Source of the DNA: Oenococcus kitaharae DSM 17330
GTDB taxonomy: Bacteria > Bacillota > Bacilli > Lactobacillales > Lactobacillaceae
Direction of reading: 5' to 3'
Length of the DNA stretch: 64,000 nt
Assembly (NCBI RefSeq): GCF_000241055.1
Contig: NZ_CM001398.1
Coordinates: 1,002,387 to 1,066,386, forward strand
The notes beneath the pieces are model-generated. The model saw only the letters and a program-made list of their open reading frames with translations, made no database searches and was not told the DNA's origin. The number at the start of each line of letters is the position of its first letter. The stretch's first letter is position 1. The translations under genes were made by a program, and so were the position numbers. Below, in pieces: positions 27,790-36,561 of the stretch.

Positions 27790-29136
27790 ATGTTTAATTT
27801 ATTATCAAAAGCCTTTAAACAAAAGGAAATTCGCGTTCGGATCTATTGGACCTTGTTTATCTTACTCGTCTATAGATTTGGCGCATACATAACGGTCCCA
27901 GGGGTTAATGCAAGTGCCTTGACCAGATTGATGAATCAGACGTCTTTGCTGTCTATTCTGAATTTATTTTCAGGTGGCGGCTTGTCAGCATATTCATTGT
28001 TTGCACTTGGTGTTAGCCCATACGTTACGGCTCAAATTGTTATTCAGCTGTTGCAAATGGACATTGTACCAAAATTAGTCGAATGGTCGAAACAAGGTGA
28101 GACAGGGAGACGCAAGACAAACCAAATTACAAGGTATTTAACAATTGTTTTGGCCTTTTTCCAGTCTATTGGTATAACTGCTGGTTTGAATGCTCTTGGA
28201 CAACCCATCGGTGTAACTTTGCTGAAAGACAGCTCATTTAATTCATACTTCGTGATAGCTATCATCATGACTATTGGCTCCATGTTCTCTGTATGGCTTG
28301 GGGAGCAGATTCAAGATAAAGGGATTGGCAATGGTGTATCAATGATTATTTTTGCCGGAATCGTTGCCCAGCTTTTTCCTAGCCTTTGGCAGCTTTTCCG
28401 AGCTGATGTGATTGAGGGACCGGGCGTAAATGGATGGATCAGTTTTGGCGTTCTTTTCTTAGCTCTGTTGATCGTGGTTACTATAGTCACATGGTTCTAT
28501 GGTGCTGTTCGCCGTCTGCCAATGCAGTATACACGATCAGAACGCGACTATGGTGACGAGAGTTATTTGCCTCTACGTGTCAACGTTTCCGGTGTGATTC
28601 CTGTCATCTTTGCTTCATCTTTGATTACGACACCTCAAACAATTTTGCAGGCTTTTGTTGGATCGTGGGGCAATCAGCCATGGTACCGCGTTGCATCTAA
28701 TATTTTTAGTTTGCAAACCTGGGAGGGTACGTTTGCGTACGGTATTATGATTGTGTTATTCACTTTCTTCTATGCTTTTGTCCAGGTTAACCCTGAGAAA
28801 GTTTCCGAGAATTTGCAGAAGCAGGGTTCGTACATCATTGGTGTTCGGCCCGGCGAAGAAACGAAAAAGTTCCTAAGTCGTCTGTTAAATCGTTTGTCCG
28901 GCCCAGGATCTGTATTTTTGGCTGTTGTTGCCGTCGTGCCGCTCCTTGCTCAGAACTTTGGTTTTTTGGATGCAAATTCTGGAATTGGTCTCGGCGGAAC
29001 AAGCCTCTTAATCGTCATTGGTGTCGCTGTTGACTTAATGCGCCAGATCGAAGGACTCACCGAGAAGAAAAACTACATTGGTCTGATCCGTTCTCATCCT
29101 TATTTTGATAAAGAAATTTCGGAAGGAAGAATTTAG
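27790..29136 (+). CDS. secY: preprotein translocase subunit SecY
   Basis: SecY (448 aa) is the pore of the Sec translocon, with ten membrane segments. Visible are PGVNAS with the plug region, GVSPYVTAQIVIQLLQMDIVP (segment 2), TRYLTIVLAFFQSIGI (segment 3) and the cytoplasmic loop GIGNGVSMIIFAGI. The C-terminal part contains GVRPGEETKKFL and the ribosome-facing loops. The frame opens at 27727 inside rplO; ATG 27790 (MFNLLSKAFKQKEIR) is the family start. No good Shine-Dalgarno precedes it, so initiation may rely on coupling to rplO 4 nt upstream. Confidence 0.97.
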   Translation: MFNLLSKAFKQKEIRVRIYWTLFILLVYRFGAYITVPGVNASALTRLMNQTSLLSILNLFSGGGLSAYSLFALGVSPYVTAQIVIQLLQMDIVPKLVEWSKQGETGRRKTNQITRYLTIVLAFFQSIGITAGLNALGQPIGVTLLKDSSFNSYFVIAIIMTIGSMFSVWLGEQIQDKGIGNGVSMIIFAGIVAQLFPSLWQLFRADVIEGPGVNGWISFGVLFLALLIVVTIVTWFYGAVRRLPMQYTRSERDYGDESYLPLRVNVSGVIPVIFASSLITTPQTILQAFVGSWGNQPWYRVASNIFSLQTWEGTFAYGIMIVLFTFFYAFVQVNPEKVSENLQKQGSYIIGVRPGEETKKFLSRLLNRLSGPGSVFLAVVAVVPLLAQNFGFLDANSGIGLGGTSLLIVIGVAVDLMRQIEGLTEKKNYIGLIRSHPYFDKEISEGRI

Positions 29137-29137
29137 A

Positions 29138-29704
29138 ATGTCTAAAAATATTGTAATGCTTGGTCTACCCGGGGTTGGCAAAGGAACCAATGCTGAAGTA
29201 TTGTCTCAAGATTTTAACTTGCCACATATTTCAACGGGCGATATTTTTCGTGCAGCTATGTCGAACCACACTGATTTAGGTGACAAAGCAAAGTCTTTTA
29301 TAGATGCAGGAAACCTAGTTCCTGACGATGTGACAAATGGCATCGTTAACCAACGCTTAAACGAAGCTGATGTTTTATCTGCTTCGGGCTTTATTCTTGA
29401 TGGATATCCTAGAAATCCTGAACAAGCTGACTCTCTTGAAGCTTTTTTGGAGAAGAGGAACCAAAAAGTCGATGCAGTTATTTATCTTCAGGCATCACAA
29501 GGGCTGGTGACTGAAAGAATGTTAGCACGTGGACGGGCAGATGACCTGCCAGAGGTGATTGCGCATCGAATCGAGGTTGCCAAATCAGAAACAATGCCTC
29601 TCGTTGAATATTATCGTCGTAAGGATAACTTGTTTGTTGTAGAGGCAGCCGGTGAAGTTAAGGATGTTTATGCTAAAGTAAAAGAAGTTATCTCAAATCT
29701 ATAA
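29138..29704 (+). CDS. adk: adenylate kinase, short-LID form
   Basis: Adk (188 aa) interconverts ATP + AMP and 2 ADP. It has the P-loop GLPGVGKGTNA (residues about 8-18), the AMP site STGDIFRAA and GFILDGYPRNPEQA, and the C-terminal IEVAKSETMPLVEYYRRK. Most Firmicute enzymes carry a roughly 27-residue longer LID with four zinc-binding cysteines; here LARGRADDLPEVIAHR bridges it directly, so this is the short, zinc-free type. The P-loop has Asn where the family nearly always has Gln (GKGTQ). ATG 29138 follows GGAAGGA; an earlier frame start at 29105 overlaps secY. Confidence 0.95.
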   Translation: MSKNIVMLGLPGVGKGTNAEVLSQDFNLPHISTGDIFRAAMSNHTDLGDKAKSFIDAGNLVPDDVTNGIVNQRLNEADVLSASGFILDGYPRNPEQADSLEAFLEKRNQKVDAVIYLQASQGLVTERMLARGRADDLPEVIAHRIEVAKSETMPLVEYYRRKDNLFVVEAAGEVKDVYAKVKEVISNL

Positions 29705-29709
29705 AAGGT

Positions 29710-29738
29710 TTGATTTTTTTGCTATTGGCTGATATAAT
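29710..29738 (+). promoter_or_regulatory. internal promoter upstream of infA
   Basis: TTGATT (29710-29715), a 17-bp spacer and a perfect TATAAT (29733-29738) lie in the 68-nt gap after adk. This would allow infA-rpmJ-rpsM-rpsK-rpoA-rplQ to be transcribed independently of the upstream superoperon. Confidence 0.6.
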
Positions 29739-29772
29739 TTGAAGGTTGACCGTATAAAATTTGGAGGTAAGA

Positions 29773-29991
29773 GTGGCAGGTAACGATGTTATTGAGATTG
29801 AAGGAGTAATTAAGGAAACAAAGCCGAATGCTAACTTCATTGTGGAGTTGGAGAATGGTGCTCAAATACAGGCCGGGGTTTCTGGCAAGATTCGAAAGAA
29901 TTACATCCGTATTCTCGTTGGAGATCGTGTAACGGTTGAAATGTCGCCATACGATTTGACTAAGGGTCGAATCACTTATCGTCACAAATAA
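29773..29991 (+). CDS. infA: translation initiation factor IF-1
   Basis: IF-1 (72 aa) blocks the ribosomal A site during initiation. It is an OB-fold protein with [61 protein letters not shown] (read in parts). The start is GTG 29773, 5 nt after GGAGG (29763-29767); the frame is open back to a TTG at 29761, but that codon overlaps the ribosome binding site itself. Confidence 0.96.
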   Translation: MAGNDVIEIEGVIKETKPNANFIVELENGAQIQAGVSGKIRKNYIRILVGDRVTVEMSPYDLTKGRITYRHK

Positions 29992-30032
29992 GACGAGACA
30001 ACAATCAGTTAACCGAATAGGAGGAATAGATT

Positions 30033-30152
30033 GTGAAAGTACGTCCATCTGTAAAGCCGATGTGTGATCAATGCCGTGTTATTAAGCGGAATGGTCGTGT
30101 TATGGTCATTTGTTCAGCAAATCCCAAGCACAAACAGCGTCAAGGCAAGTAA
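30033..30152 (+). CDS. rpmJ: 50S ribosomal protein L36
   Basis: L36 (39 aa) is the smallest ribosomal protein. Translation from GTG 30033 gives [20 protein letters not shown], continuing to PKHKQRQGK. It is the zinc-binding type, with Cys11, Cys14, Cys27 and His33 all present. AGGAGGA (30019-30025) is the ribosome binding site. Confidence 0.96.
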   Translation: MKVRPSVKPMCDQCRVIKRNGRVMVICSANPKHKQRQGK

Positions 30153-30209
30153 TTTTATTGGCAGGCCGGTGGCATAAAGAACCGACATACATAGAAAGGA
30201 GGAATTGTT

Positions 30210-30581
30210 ATGGCTCGTATTGCAGGAATAGATTTACCACGTGATAAAAGACTCGTGATTGGTCTTACTTATATATATGGAATCGGTAATACAACCGCTG
30301 AGAAAATCTTAGCGGAAGCTGGTGTCAGTGAAGATGTTCGTGTGCGTGACCTTAGCCCTGAAGATGAGGATAAGGTTCGTGCAACAGTTGACAAATTGAA
30401 CTTGACACTTGAGGGCGATCTTCGTAGAGAAGTCAGTTTGAATATAAAAGGACTTCAAGAGATTGCATCATACCGAGGCATTCGTCATCGTCGTGGCTTG
30501 CCCGTTCGCGGACAGCATACGAAGAATAATGCGCGTACACGCAAAGGCCCAGCTAAAGCAATTGCTGGCAAGAAGAAGTAA
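30210..30581 (+). CDS. rpsM: 30S ribosomal protein S13
   Basis: S13 (123 aa) contacts the P-site tRNA and the L5/L31 bridges in the head. Landmarks are [40 protein letters not shown] and the C-terminal [23 protein letters not shown] precedes the ATG. Confidence 0.98.
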   Translation: MARIAGIDLPRDKRLVIGLTYIYGIGNTTAEKILAEAGVSEDVRVRDLSPEDEDKVRATVDKLNLTLEGDLRREVSLNIKGLQEIASYRGIRHRRGLPVRGQHTKNNARTRKGPAKAIAGKKK

Positions 30582-30608
30582 TTAATTAAGAAAGGAGATT
30601 TTTTCAAT

Positions 30609-31007
30609 ATGGCAAGTCGTACAAGTCGTACAAGTAGTCGTAAACGCCGTGTTAAAAAGAATATCGAAAAGGGTGTTGCACATATCCATTCAACTTTCAA
30701 TAACACGATCGTTATGATTACCGATGAAGTTGGAAACGCCGTTTCCTGGTCATCAGCTGGTTCGCTGGGCTTTAAGGGTTCTCGTAAGTCTACTCCTTTT
30801 GCTGCTCAACTTGCTGGTGAAGCTGCTGCAAAGGCTGCAATCGAACAAAATATGCATAGCGTTGCAATCAGTGTGAAGGGACCTGGTCCTGGACGTGAAT
30901 CTGCAATTCGTGCCGTTGCTGCTGCTGGTCTTGAAATTACTGCGATCAGTGACGTAACCCCAGTTCCTCATAACGGTTCTCGTCCACCGAAACAGCGTCG
31001 AGCATAA
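30609..31007 (+). CDS. rpsK: 30S ribosomal protein S11
   Basis: S11 (132 aa) forms part of the platform near the mRNA exit. Landmarks are [39 protein letters not shown] and the C-terminal [17 protein letters not shown]. The N-terminus is coded by short tandem repeats of an AAGTCGTAC unit (SRTSRTSSR). AAAGGAG lies about 10 nt before the ATG. Confidence 0.98.
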   Translation: MASRTSRTSSRKRRVKKNIEKGVAHIHSTFNNTIVMITDEVGNAVSWSSAGSLGFKGSRKSTPFAAQLAGEAAAKAAIEQNMHSVAISVKGPGPGRESAIRAVAAAGLEITAISDVTPVPHNGSRPPKQRRA

Positions 31008-31031
31008 TAAATATATAGGAGAGGCAAATAT

Positions 31032-31979
31032 ATGATCGAATTTCAAAAGCCAACAATTTCGACCGTCGAAGAATCAGAAAAATATGGAAAGTTTGTTGCC
31101 GAACCTCTTGAGCGTGGCTATGGCACGACTCTTGGTAATTCTTTGAGAAGAGTCTTACTTTCTAGCCTCCCGGGTGCAGCAATTAATTCCGTACAGATCG
31201 ATGGCGTACTTCACGAATTCACAACGATTGACGGCGTAACGGAAGATGTTACGCAAATCATTTTGAATCTTAAGAAGGTCGCTTTAAGAATTGACTCTGA
31301 TGAACAGAAGACGCTTGAAGTTGACTTTAGTGGCGCTGGAGAGTTAACTGCCGGTGATATCAAGGGTGATGGTGACGTTGAAATTCTGAATCCTGACTTG
31401 CATCTAGCAACTGTTTCGGCCGGAAAAAGTCTGCATATGACTTTGACTGCCGTTCGTGGCCGTGGATATGATTCGGCGGAAGAAAACAAGGCAAAAATGG
31501 AACTTGGTATTGGTGTACTTGCAATTGATTCTATCTATACACCAATTTCTAAAGTAAACTATACTGTTGAAAAAACGCGTGTTGGTCATCGTGATGATTA
31601 TGACAAACTGAGTCTAGAAGTTTGGACTGATGGATCTGTTACACCAAGCGAAGCTTTGAGTCTTGGCTCAAAAATATTAACAGAACATCTTTCTTTGTTT
31701 ATCGACCTTAGCAATGCTGGTCAAAAAGAGATGATGTTAGATCCTGATGCGGTTGAAACTGTAATGGAGAAAAAGGAACCGATTGAAGAGCTTGAGCTCT
31801 CAGTTCGTTCTTTCAATTGCTTAAAACGTGCTGGAATTAACACGATTGAGGATCTTACGAATAAAACTCTTCATGATATGGGTGAGGTGCGTAATTTGGG
31901 CCGTAAGTCACTTGAAGAGATCATTCAAAAGCTCGCCGAGCGGGGACATTCGTTTAAGCAGGATGTTGAAAACCAATAA
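31032..31979 (+). CDS. rpoA: DNA-directed RNA polymerase subunit alpha
   Basis: Alpha (315 aa) dimerises to nucleate RNA polymerase. The N-terminal domain has [28 protein letters not shown] and, around residues 140-200, the beta-prime contact region. The C-terminal domain (from about 245) binds UP elements and activators and shows [24 protein letters not shown] and [17 protein letters not shown] precedes the ATG. Confidence 0.98.
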   Translation: MIEFQKPTISTVEESEKYGKFVAEPLERGYGTTLGNSLRRVLLSSLPGAAINSVQIDGVLHEFTTIDGVTEDVTQIILNLKKVALRIDSDEQKTLEVDFSGAGELTAGDIKGDGDVEILNPDLHLATVSAGKSLHMTLTAVRGRGYDSAEENKAKMELGIGVLAIDSIYTPISKVNYTVEKTRVGHRDDYDKLSLEVWTDGSVTPSEALSLGSKILTEHLSLFIDLSNAGQKEMMLDPDAVETVMEKKEPIEELELSVRSFNCLKRAGINTIEDLTNKTLHDMGEVRNLGRKSLEEIIQKLAERGHSFKQDVENQ

Positions 31980-32005
31980 TTGAAGTAATTCAGAAAGGAG
32001 TAATC

Positions 32006-32401
32006 ATGGGATATCGTAAATTACAAAGAACCAAATCTCAGCGAAAAGCGCTTTTGCGTGATTTAACGACAAATTTAATTCTTAATGGACGAATTCAGAC
32101 AACTGAAGCTCGTGCAAAAGAAGTTCGTCGTCAAGCTGAAAAAATGATTACGCTTGGAAAACGTGGCGATCTTGCTGCTCGACGTTTAGCTGCAGCATAT
32201 CTTCGCGATGTTGAAGATGAAAATAAAATCAAGAATGCGACTAGTGCAGAGGATGTTGTCGAACAAAAGGCTGTAAAGACTTTGTTTGGTGATGTGGCAC
32301 CCCGTTTTCAGAGTAGAAATGGTGGTTACACTAGGATTTATAAGCTTGGACAGCGTCGTGGTGACGCTGCACCAATGGCTTTGTTAGAATTAGTTGATTA
32401 A
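32006..32401 (+). CDS. rplQ: 50S ribosomal protein L17
   Basis: L17 (131 aa) is a tunnel-exit protein. It begins [21 protein letters not shown] and ends [17 protein letters not shown]. It is the last gene of the superoperon, with GAAAGGAG before the ATG and a double terminator behind. Confidence 0.98.
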   Translation: MGYRKLQRTKSQRKALLRDLTTNLILNGRIQTTEARAKEVRRQAEKMITLGKRGDLAARRLAAAYLRDVEDENKIKNATSAEDVVEQKAVKTLFGDVAPRFQSRNGGYTRIYKLGQRRGDAAPMALLELVD

Positions 32402-32409
32402 AATATCAT

Positions 32410-32458
32410 AAGCGTAATTCAAAGGCTTCTAATGAGAGGCTTTTTTATTACGCTTTTT
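32410..32458 (+). terminator. nested double-hairpin terminator of the ribosomal superoperon
   Basis: An inner hairpin pairs AGGCTTCT (from 32423) with AGAGGCTT and is followed by TTTTTT. An outer 9-bp stem pairs AAGCGTAAT (32410-32418) with ATTACGCTT (32447-32455), followed by more U residues. Two alternative terminators thus share one site. The second U tract also supplies the possible ecfA1 -35. Confidence 0.82.
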
Positions 32459-32487
32459 TGTTTTTTCAGGTCAGCCTTTGTTAAAAT
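32458..32487 (+). promoter_or_regulatory. ecfA1 promoter (TTGTTT-18-TAAAAT), probably leaderless
   Basis: The -10 TAAAAT at 32482-32487 is seven bases before the ecfA1 ATG at 32495, with TTGTTT at 32458-32463 as -35. No Shine-Dalgarno sequence is present. Confidence 0.5.
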
Positions 32488-32494
32488 TCTAGTG

Positions 32495-33295
32495 ATGGCT
32501 TCAGCAATTGCAATTAATGATCTATCTTTTACATTTGAAGATGGGTTGCCGCTCTTCCATAATCTTGTTCTTACCGTAGAGAAAGGTGAGTGGCTTTCGA
32601 TTGTAGGCAGAAACGGATCAGGCAAAACAACGCTCATGCGTTTAATCCTAGGATTAGAGACCGCTAGTGCGGGGACTGTTGAAATTAATGGTCGATTGGG
32701 AGCTGTTTTTCAGAACCCAGAAGATCAATTTATCGGAGCGACTGTTGAGGATGAGTTGGCATTTGGATTGGAAAACCAAGAACTGAGTCCTGATCTGATG
32801 CCTGAGAAAATTGATCGTGTCTTAAATGAAGTTGGTATGTCGGGATATGGTAAAAGTTTGCCGGACCAATTGTCCGGTGGCCAAAAACAAAGGATCGCGA
32901 TTGGATCGGCTCTGATCATTGATGCTGATATTTTGATCTTCGATGAAGCGACTAGTATGTTGGACCCCGTCGGCAGAAAATCGATTCTGCATTTGTTGTC
33001 CGACCTGCACCGGCACGATCCTAATCTCACAATCATTAATATTACCCATGATGCGGACGAAATCATTTCGAGCCAACGTATCCTGGTCCTCGAGGATGGA
33101 AAAATTATTGCAGACAGACCAACGATTGAGCTGATGACTGATAGGCCTTTTTTAAAGGAGCACCACTTAGCCGAAACTTTTGCATCAAAATTGGCAGACC
33201 GGCTAAACAAAAATCGACCGAGTCAAACCCAAATTCCAAGGAATGTGATTTCAAACGATCAATTAATCTCATGGCTATTGAATTTCAACAAGTAA
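32495..33295 (+). CDS. ecfA1: energy-coupling factor transporter ATPase EcfA1
   Basis: This 266-aa ABC ATPase is one of the pair powering ECF-type vitamin and metal uptake. Visible are Walker A GRNGSGKTTL (about residue 40), Q-loop VFQNPEDQFIGATVEDELAF, signature LSGGQKQRIAIGSAL and Walker B ILIFDEATSMLDP. ATG 32495 (MASAIAINDLSF) is chosen over an upstream ATG at 32432, which would lie inside the rplQ terminator. The order rplQ-ecfA1-ecfA2-ecfT-truA is common in Firmicutes. No substrate-binding S component is in the window, so the module probably serves S components coded elsewhere. Confidence 0.94.
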   Translation: MASAIAINDLSFTFEDGLPLFHNLVLTVEKGEWLSIVGRNGSGKTTLMRLILGLETASAGTVEINGRLGAVFQNPEDQFIGATVEDELAFGLENQELSPDLMPEKIDRVLNEVGMSGYGKSLPDQLSGGQKQRIAIGSALIIDADILIFDEATSMLDPVGRKSILHLLSDLHRHDPNLTIINITHDADEIISSQRILVLEDGKIIADRPTIELMTDRPFLKEHHLAETFASKLADRLNKNRPSQTQIPRNVISNDQLISWLLNFNK

Positions 33296-34086
33296 ATTAC
33301 CATTATAAAACGCTTCCTCAAGAGAAGTTTTTTTCGCTAAAAAAATTATCATTGCGCATTAACGAAGGGGATTTTATTCTCGTTGCTGGTTCAACTGGTT
33401 CAGGAAAAACCACATTCCTAAAATTATTGGATACGTTAATTTTGCCTAGTGATGGTCAAATCATTTTTCAAGATCAGGTCGTCAATCGTAGAAGCTCTGA
33501 GAAAGCTCTAATGAGAATCCGCCGTTTTTTTGCCTTTGTTTTGCAGTTTCCGCAACGCCAACTTTTTGCAAATACAGTTTTAGAAGATGTTGCATTCTCT
33601 GCTTTAAATTTTGGGGATAGCAAAGCAGTCGCTGAAAAAAAGGCCGCTGAAATCTTAGAGCGTGTCGGATTAGAAAAAAAACTTTGGCAGCGGCCAGTCT
33701 TTAATTTATCAGTGGGGCAGATGCGCAAAGCTGCTATTGCAGGTTCTTTAGTGAATCACCCACGATATTTATTATTAGATGAGCCGACCGCTGGAATGGA
33801 TGAATACGCTAAAAAGGATTTGCTGGAACTTTTGGAACAGCTTCATAAAGATGGTTCGACCATTATTGTTGTGAGCCACGATTTGGATATTTTTGTGCCT
33901 TTTGCAAGCAGGATGTTTTTCTTTTCTGATGGCCAATTGCTTTTCGACCAAAGCCCTGCGCAGCTATATTCCCAAAAAAATATCCAGGGTCTTCAAATAC
34001 CGACTGCCGTTTATTATGCGCGTCAACTGGGATTGAAAAAGACGCCTTTGTCACTGGAAGAGCTAGCTGAGGCAATTAATGAATAG
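33271..34086 (+). CDS. ecfA2: energy-coupling factor transporter ATPase EcfA2
   Basis: This 271-aa ABC ATPase is the heterodimer partner of EcfA1. It has Walker A GSTGSGKTTF, Q-loop VLQFPQRQLFANTVLEDVAF, and Walker B YLLLDEPTAGMDE with H-loop VVSHDLD. The signature reads LSVGQMRKAA, with Val in place of the second Gly of LSGGQ, a position that contacts ATP across the dimer. It overlaps ecfA1 by 25 nt and ecfT by 8 nt and has no strong ribosome binding site, so it depends on coupling. Confidence 0.94.
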   Translation: MAIEFQQVNYHYKTLPQEKFFSLKKLSLRINEGDFILVAGSTGSGKTTFLKLLDTLILPSDGQIIFQDQVVNRRSSEKALMRIRRFFAFVLQFPQRQLFANTVLEDVAFSALNFGDSKAVAEKKAAEILERVGLEKKLWQRPVFNLSVGQMRKAAIAGSLVNHPRYLLLDEPTAGMDEYAKKDLLELLEQLHKDGSTIIVVSHDLDIFVPFASRMFFFSDGQLLFDQSPAQLYSQKNIQGLQIPTAVYYARQLGLKKTPLSLEELAEAINE

Positions 34087-34870
34087 TTTATTTGGACGCT
34101 TTATACCAACTGATTCTTTTATTGCCCGTTTGGATCCTCGAACAAAAATTATTATTGATTTCTTTTTTGTGATTGTTCTATTTTTAACCCAATCCTGGTT
34201 GGATTACGCCCTATTAGCTTTATTTGTCATTTGTGGGATTATTTTTTCCAAAATCCCCTTCAAAATTTATTTGTCGGGTTTGAAATCAATTATTTTTCTA
34301 GTTATATTCATGATTTTGGTTCAATTTTTACTGACGCCACCAATTAATCAGGCGGACATTCTTTTCAAATTTGGCTGGTTTAAAATTTCAATGTCCGCAT
34401 TAAACAATGCGGCCATATTTGCACTGAGATTCTTTTTTATGATTTTGGTGACAACGTTAATGACGGCCACCACTGCACCAACGGCCATTGCCGATGGTAT
34501 TGCGAGCCTTTTAAAACCACTGGGTAAGTTAGGGCTGGATACAAAAACATTTGCGCTTTTAATTTCAATGTCTTTGAGATTTGTACCAATTTTGTCGGAT
34601 GAATTTGCAACCATTGTTGATGCCCAACGTTCTCGAGGCCTTAGCCTCCGAACGGGCGGGCTGATCAAAAGAGTTAAAGCTCTTATTCCTATGATAATTC
34701 CCTTGATCAGCGTTGCTTTTAATAAGGCTTTGGCTTTGGCTGATACGATGGAGGTACGCGGCTTCGTCAATGCAAAAAATCGAACAAGTTTTCATCATTT
34801 GCATTTTCAGATTTTGGATTGGTTAATTTTAACTGTTTTCTTTGTTATGCTTTTTTGGATTGTTATTTAA
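34079..34870 (+). CDS. ecfT: energy-coupling factor transporter transmembrane protein EcfT
   Basis: EcfT (263 aa) couples the ATPase dimer to exchangeable substrate-binding S subunits. There are about five to six hydrophobic segments. Two cytoplasmic coupling-helix motifs are present: AQRSRGLSLRTGG (about residues 182-194) and the TMEVRGF region (about 222-228). It overlaps ecfA2 and is followed 4 nt after its stop by the truA start. Confidence 0.94.
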   Translation: MNSLFGRFIPTDSFIARLDPRTKIIIDFFFVIVLFLTQSWLDYALLALFVICGIIFSKIPFKIYLSGLKSIIFLVIFMILVQFLLTPPINQADILFKFGWFKISMSALNNAAIFALRFFFMILVTTLMTATTAPTAIADGIASLLKPLGKLGLDTKTFALLISMSLRFVPILSDEFATIVDAQRSRGLSLRTGGLIKRVKALIPMIIPLISVAFNKALALADTMEVRGFVNAKNRTSFHHLHFQILDWLILTVFFVMLFWIVI

Positions 34871-34874
34871 GTCT

Positions 34875-35633
34875 ATGCAAAATTATAAGGTCACAATTTC
34901 ATATGATGGGCATGCTTTTGAAGGTTTTCAAAGTCAAAATCGTCCCGGCAGCCGGACTGTTCAAGATGAGCTGAATAAAGTGGTCTCGAAGATGGCCAAA
35001 CGACCAATGAAAGTTGTTGGTGCTAGTCGAACTGATGCGGGTGTTCATGCCAACGGACAAGTCGTTAATTTTGTTTTTCCCTTTAACTTAAGCGAACGGG
35101 CGATATTGATGGGGATGAACAGTCAATTGCCATTGGATATTCTGGTTCGAAAGGTTGAATATGCGCCTCTTACCTTTAATGCTCGTCGGAGCAGCCATGA
35201 AAAACGCTACTTGTATCGTGTGTCAACGAGTAAATTCGTCGACCCTTTCAAAAGATTTTATACTGGCCACTATTTTTGGCATTTGGATTTAGATAGAATT
35301 AATCAAGCACTTCCTGATTTATTAGGCGAACATGATTTTGCTTCCTTTGCAGCTTCAGGGAACCAGACTGCGACGACGATTAGGCGGATAACGTCTGCCC
35401 GTTTGCAAGCGATCCCAGATCGAGATGAGCTATTATTTATTTTTCAAGGCAATGCATTTTTGTATAACCAGATTAGAATTATGGTCGGTGTGTTATTAGA
35501 AATTGGCAACAAAACACGTCCGGTTCATGATATTCGGCGTTTAATCGAAGTGAAAGACCGCCAACAGGCACGTTTTACAGCCCCAGCATCTGGGTTATAC
35601 TTAGACGAGGTTTACTATGAGCCAATGGATTAA
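34875..35633 (+). CDS. truA: tRNA pseudouridine(38-40) synthase TruA
   Basis: TruA (252 aa) isomerises U38-U40 in the anticodon arm. The catalytic Asp is in GASRTDAGVHANGQVVNF (about residues 48-65). Other landmarks are ISYDGHAFEGFQSQ at the N-terminus, SSHEKRYLYRV and the C-terminal FLYNQIRIMVGVLLEIG. The frame opens at 34842 inside ecfT, but ATG 34875 (MQNYKVTISYDG) gives the family start. It overlaps the next gene by 17 nt. Confidence 0.97.
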   Translation: MQNYKVTISYDGHAFEGFQSQNRPGSRTVQDELNKVVSKMAKRPMKVVGASRTDAGVHANGQVVNFVFPFNLSERAILMGMNSQLPLDILVRKVEYAPLTFNARRSSHEKRYLYRVSTSKFVDPFKRFYTGHYFWHLDLDRINQALPDLLGEHDFASFAASGNQTATTIRRITSARLQAIPDRDELLFIFQGNAFLYNQIRIMVGVLLEIGNKTRPVHDIRRLIEVKDRQQARFTAPASGLYLDEVYYEPMD

Positions 35634-36468
35634 AACAATCGAATATTTTGTCGGTCAGGATGATCAGACACCCAATATTGCTGTTATCGAGATTAATCAT
35701 CCTGAAGATGATCCCGATGGCCGCCAACTTGATAAGTTACTGGAAGACTCCCAATTATTTTCACCTTTCAATGACGAAACCAAAAAATATGATCGCTTTT
35801 TGACCATGACAATGGCGGAAGATTTTTTTGCACAAGTAGGTTTAGAAGTATTTAGTCGACTGAGTTCTGATCCTGTTTACGATGTTGTCATATTTTTCGA
35901 TACGACTATTAAAGGTTTCTTGCCTGTACCCACAACACAGTTAGCACAATTTGTTCAGCAGGTGATGGCCAAAGATCAAGAAAATGCTGGCTTAACCGTT
36001 CAGCAGCCCAGTCATGAGGCTTTGAATCGTTTTTACAAACTGCAGACCAAGGATACTGAAAAAATTGAGAACCCGGCTTTACAAACGGCACTAGATGCCG
36101 ACCAATTGGACGACACAAATATTAATACTCTTCTTTCAAATGCTGTTTTCCTGATGCCGACACGTATCAAAAAGAGGAGGATCCGACAGGAAAAAATAGA
36201 CTTTTTCTTATTGTCTCAGCAAGATCAGCCTCAAATCAGTTATCTGCCAATTTTTTCTGATTGGGATCACTTGGCACAGTGGTACTTCTCTGAGAGTGCG
36301 AACGGTTATAACGAAGATGACAATGCCGAAATTATCGCAGTTCCTGCCGAAGGATTGAAGGAAATTCGTGGTAACATAGGAGATGCTGTTTCGAATATCG
36401 TTTTGAATCCGACAACGAACGATTTTATTTTGGATCTGTCTGATTCGGATCAGAAAGATAACGCCTGA
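35617..36468 (+). CDS. SseB-like domain protein of unknown function
   Basis: This is a 283-aa, strongly acidic, soluble protein. The C-terminal third (LPIFSDWDHLAQWYF, then IIAVPAEGLKEI and SNIVLNPTTNDFIL, about residues 205-275) resembles the SseB N-terminal domain family in Firmicutes. The N-terminal two thirds (FDTTIKGFLPVPTTQLAQF, HEALNRFYKLQTKDTEKIENPALQTAL) may hold a second, related copy. No catalytic motif is visible and I assign no function. It overlaps truA by 17 nt with GAGG upstream, so it belongs to the ecf-truA unit. It ends right before the rplM promoter, without a terminator. Confidence 0.7.
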   Translation: MSQWIKTIEYFVGQDDQTPNIAVIEINHPEDDPDGRQLDKLLEDSQLFSPFNDETKKYDRFLTMTMAEDFFAQVGLEVFSRLSSDPVYDVVIFFDTTIKGFLPVPTTQLAQFVQQVMAKDQENAGLTVQQPSHEALNRFYKLQTKDTEKIENPALQTALDADQLDDTNINTLLSNAVFLMPTRIKKRRIRQEKIDFFLLSQQDQPQISYLPIFSDWDHLAQWYFSESANGYNEDDNAEIIAVPAEGLKEIRGNIGDAVSNIVLNPTTNDFILDLSDSDQKDNA

Positions 36469-36471
36469 GGC

Positions 36472-36501
36472 TTGACATTAAGGGGTAAAGACTAGTATCA
36501 T
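36472..36501 (+). promoter_or_regulatory. rplM-rpsI promoter (TTGACA-18-TATCAT)
   Basis: A perfect -35 TTGACA at 36472-36477 begins 3 nt after the preceding stop codon. The -10 TATCAT lies at 36496-36501. A transcript would start near 36508 and carry a leader of about 54 nt. Confidence 0.75.
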
Positions 36502-36507
36502 ATTTAT

Positions 36508-36561
36508 CGGTCTTATTTACTCCAAGCCCTGGTACGGATGTAGTGAAAAGGATAAAAAATT
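36508..36561 (+). promoter_or_regulatory. short leader of rplM, possible L13-type autoregulatory RNA
   Basis: The untranslated leader contains ACTCC and GG...AGT elements that can pair around a CCAAGCCCTGG core. Firmicutes commonly have a conserved L13 leader before rplM. I cannot fold it reliably here, so the identification rests mainly on position and size. Confidence 0.3.
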
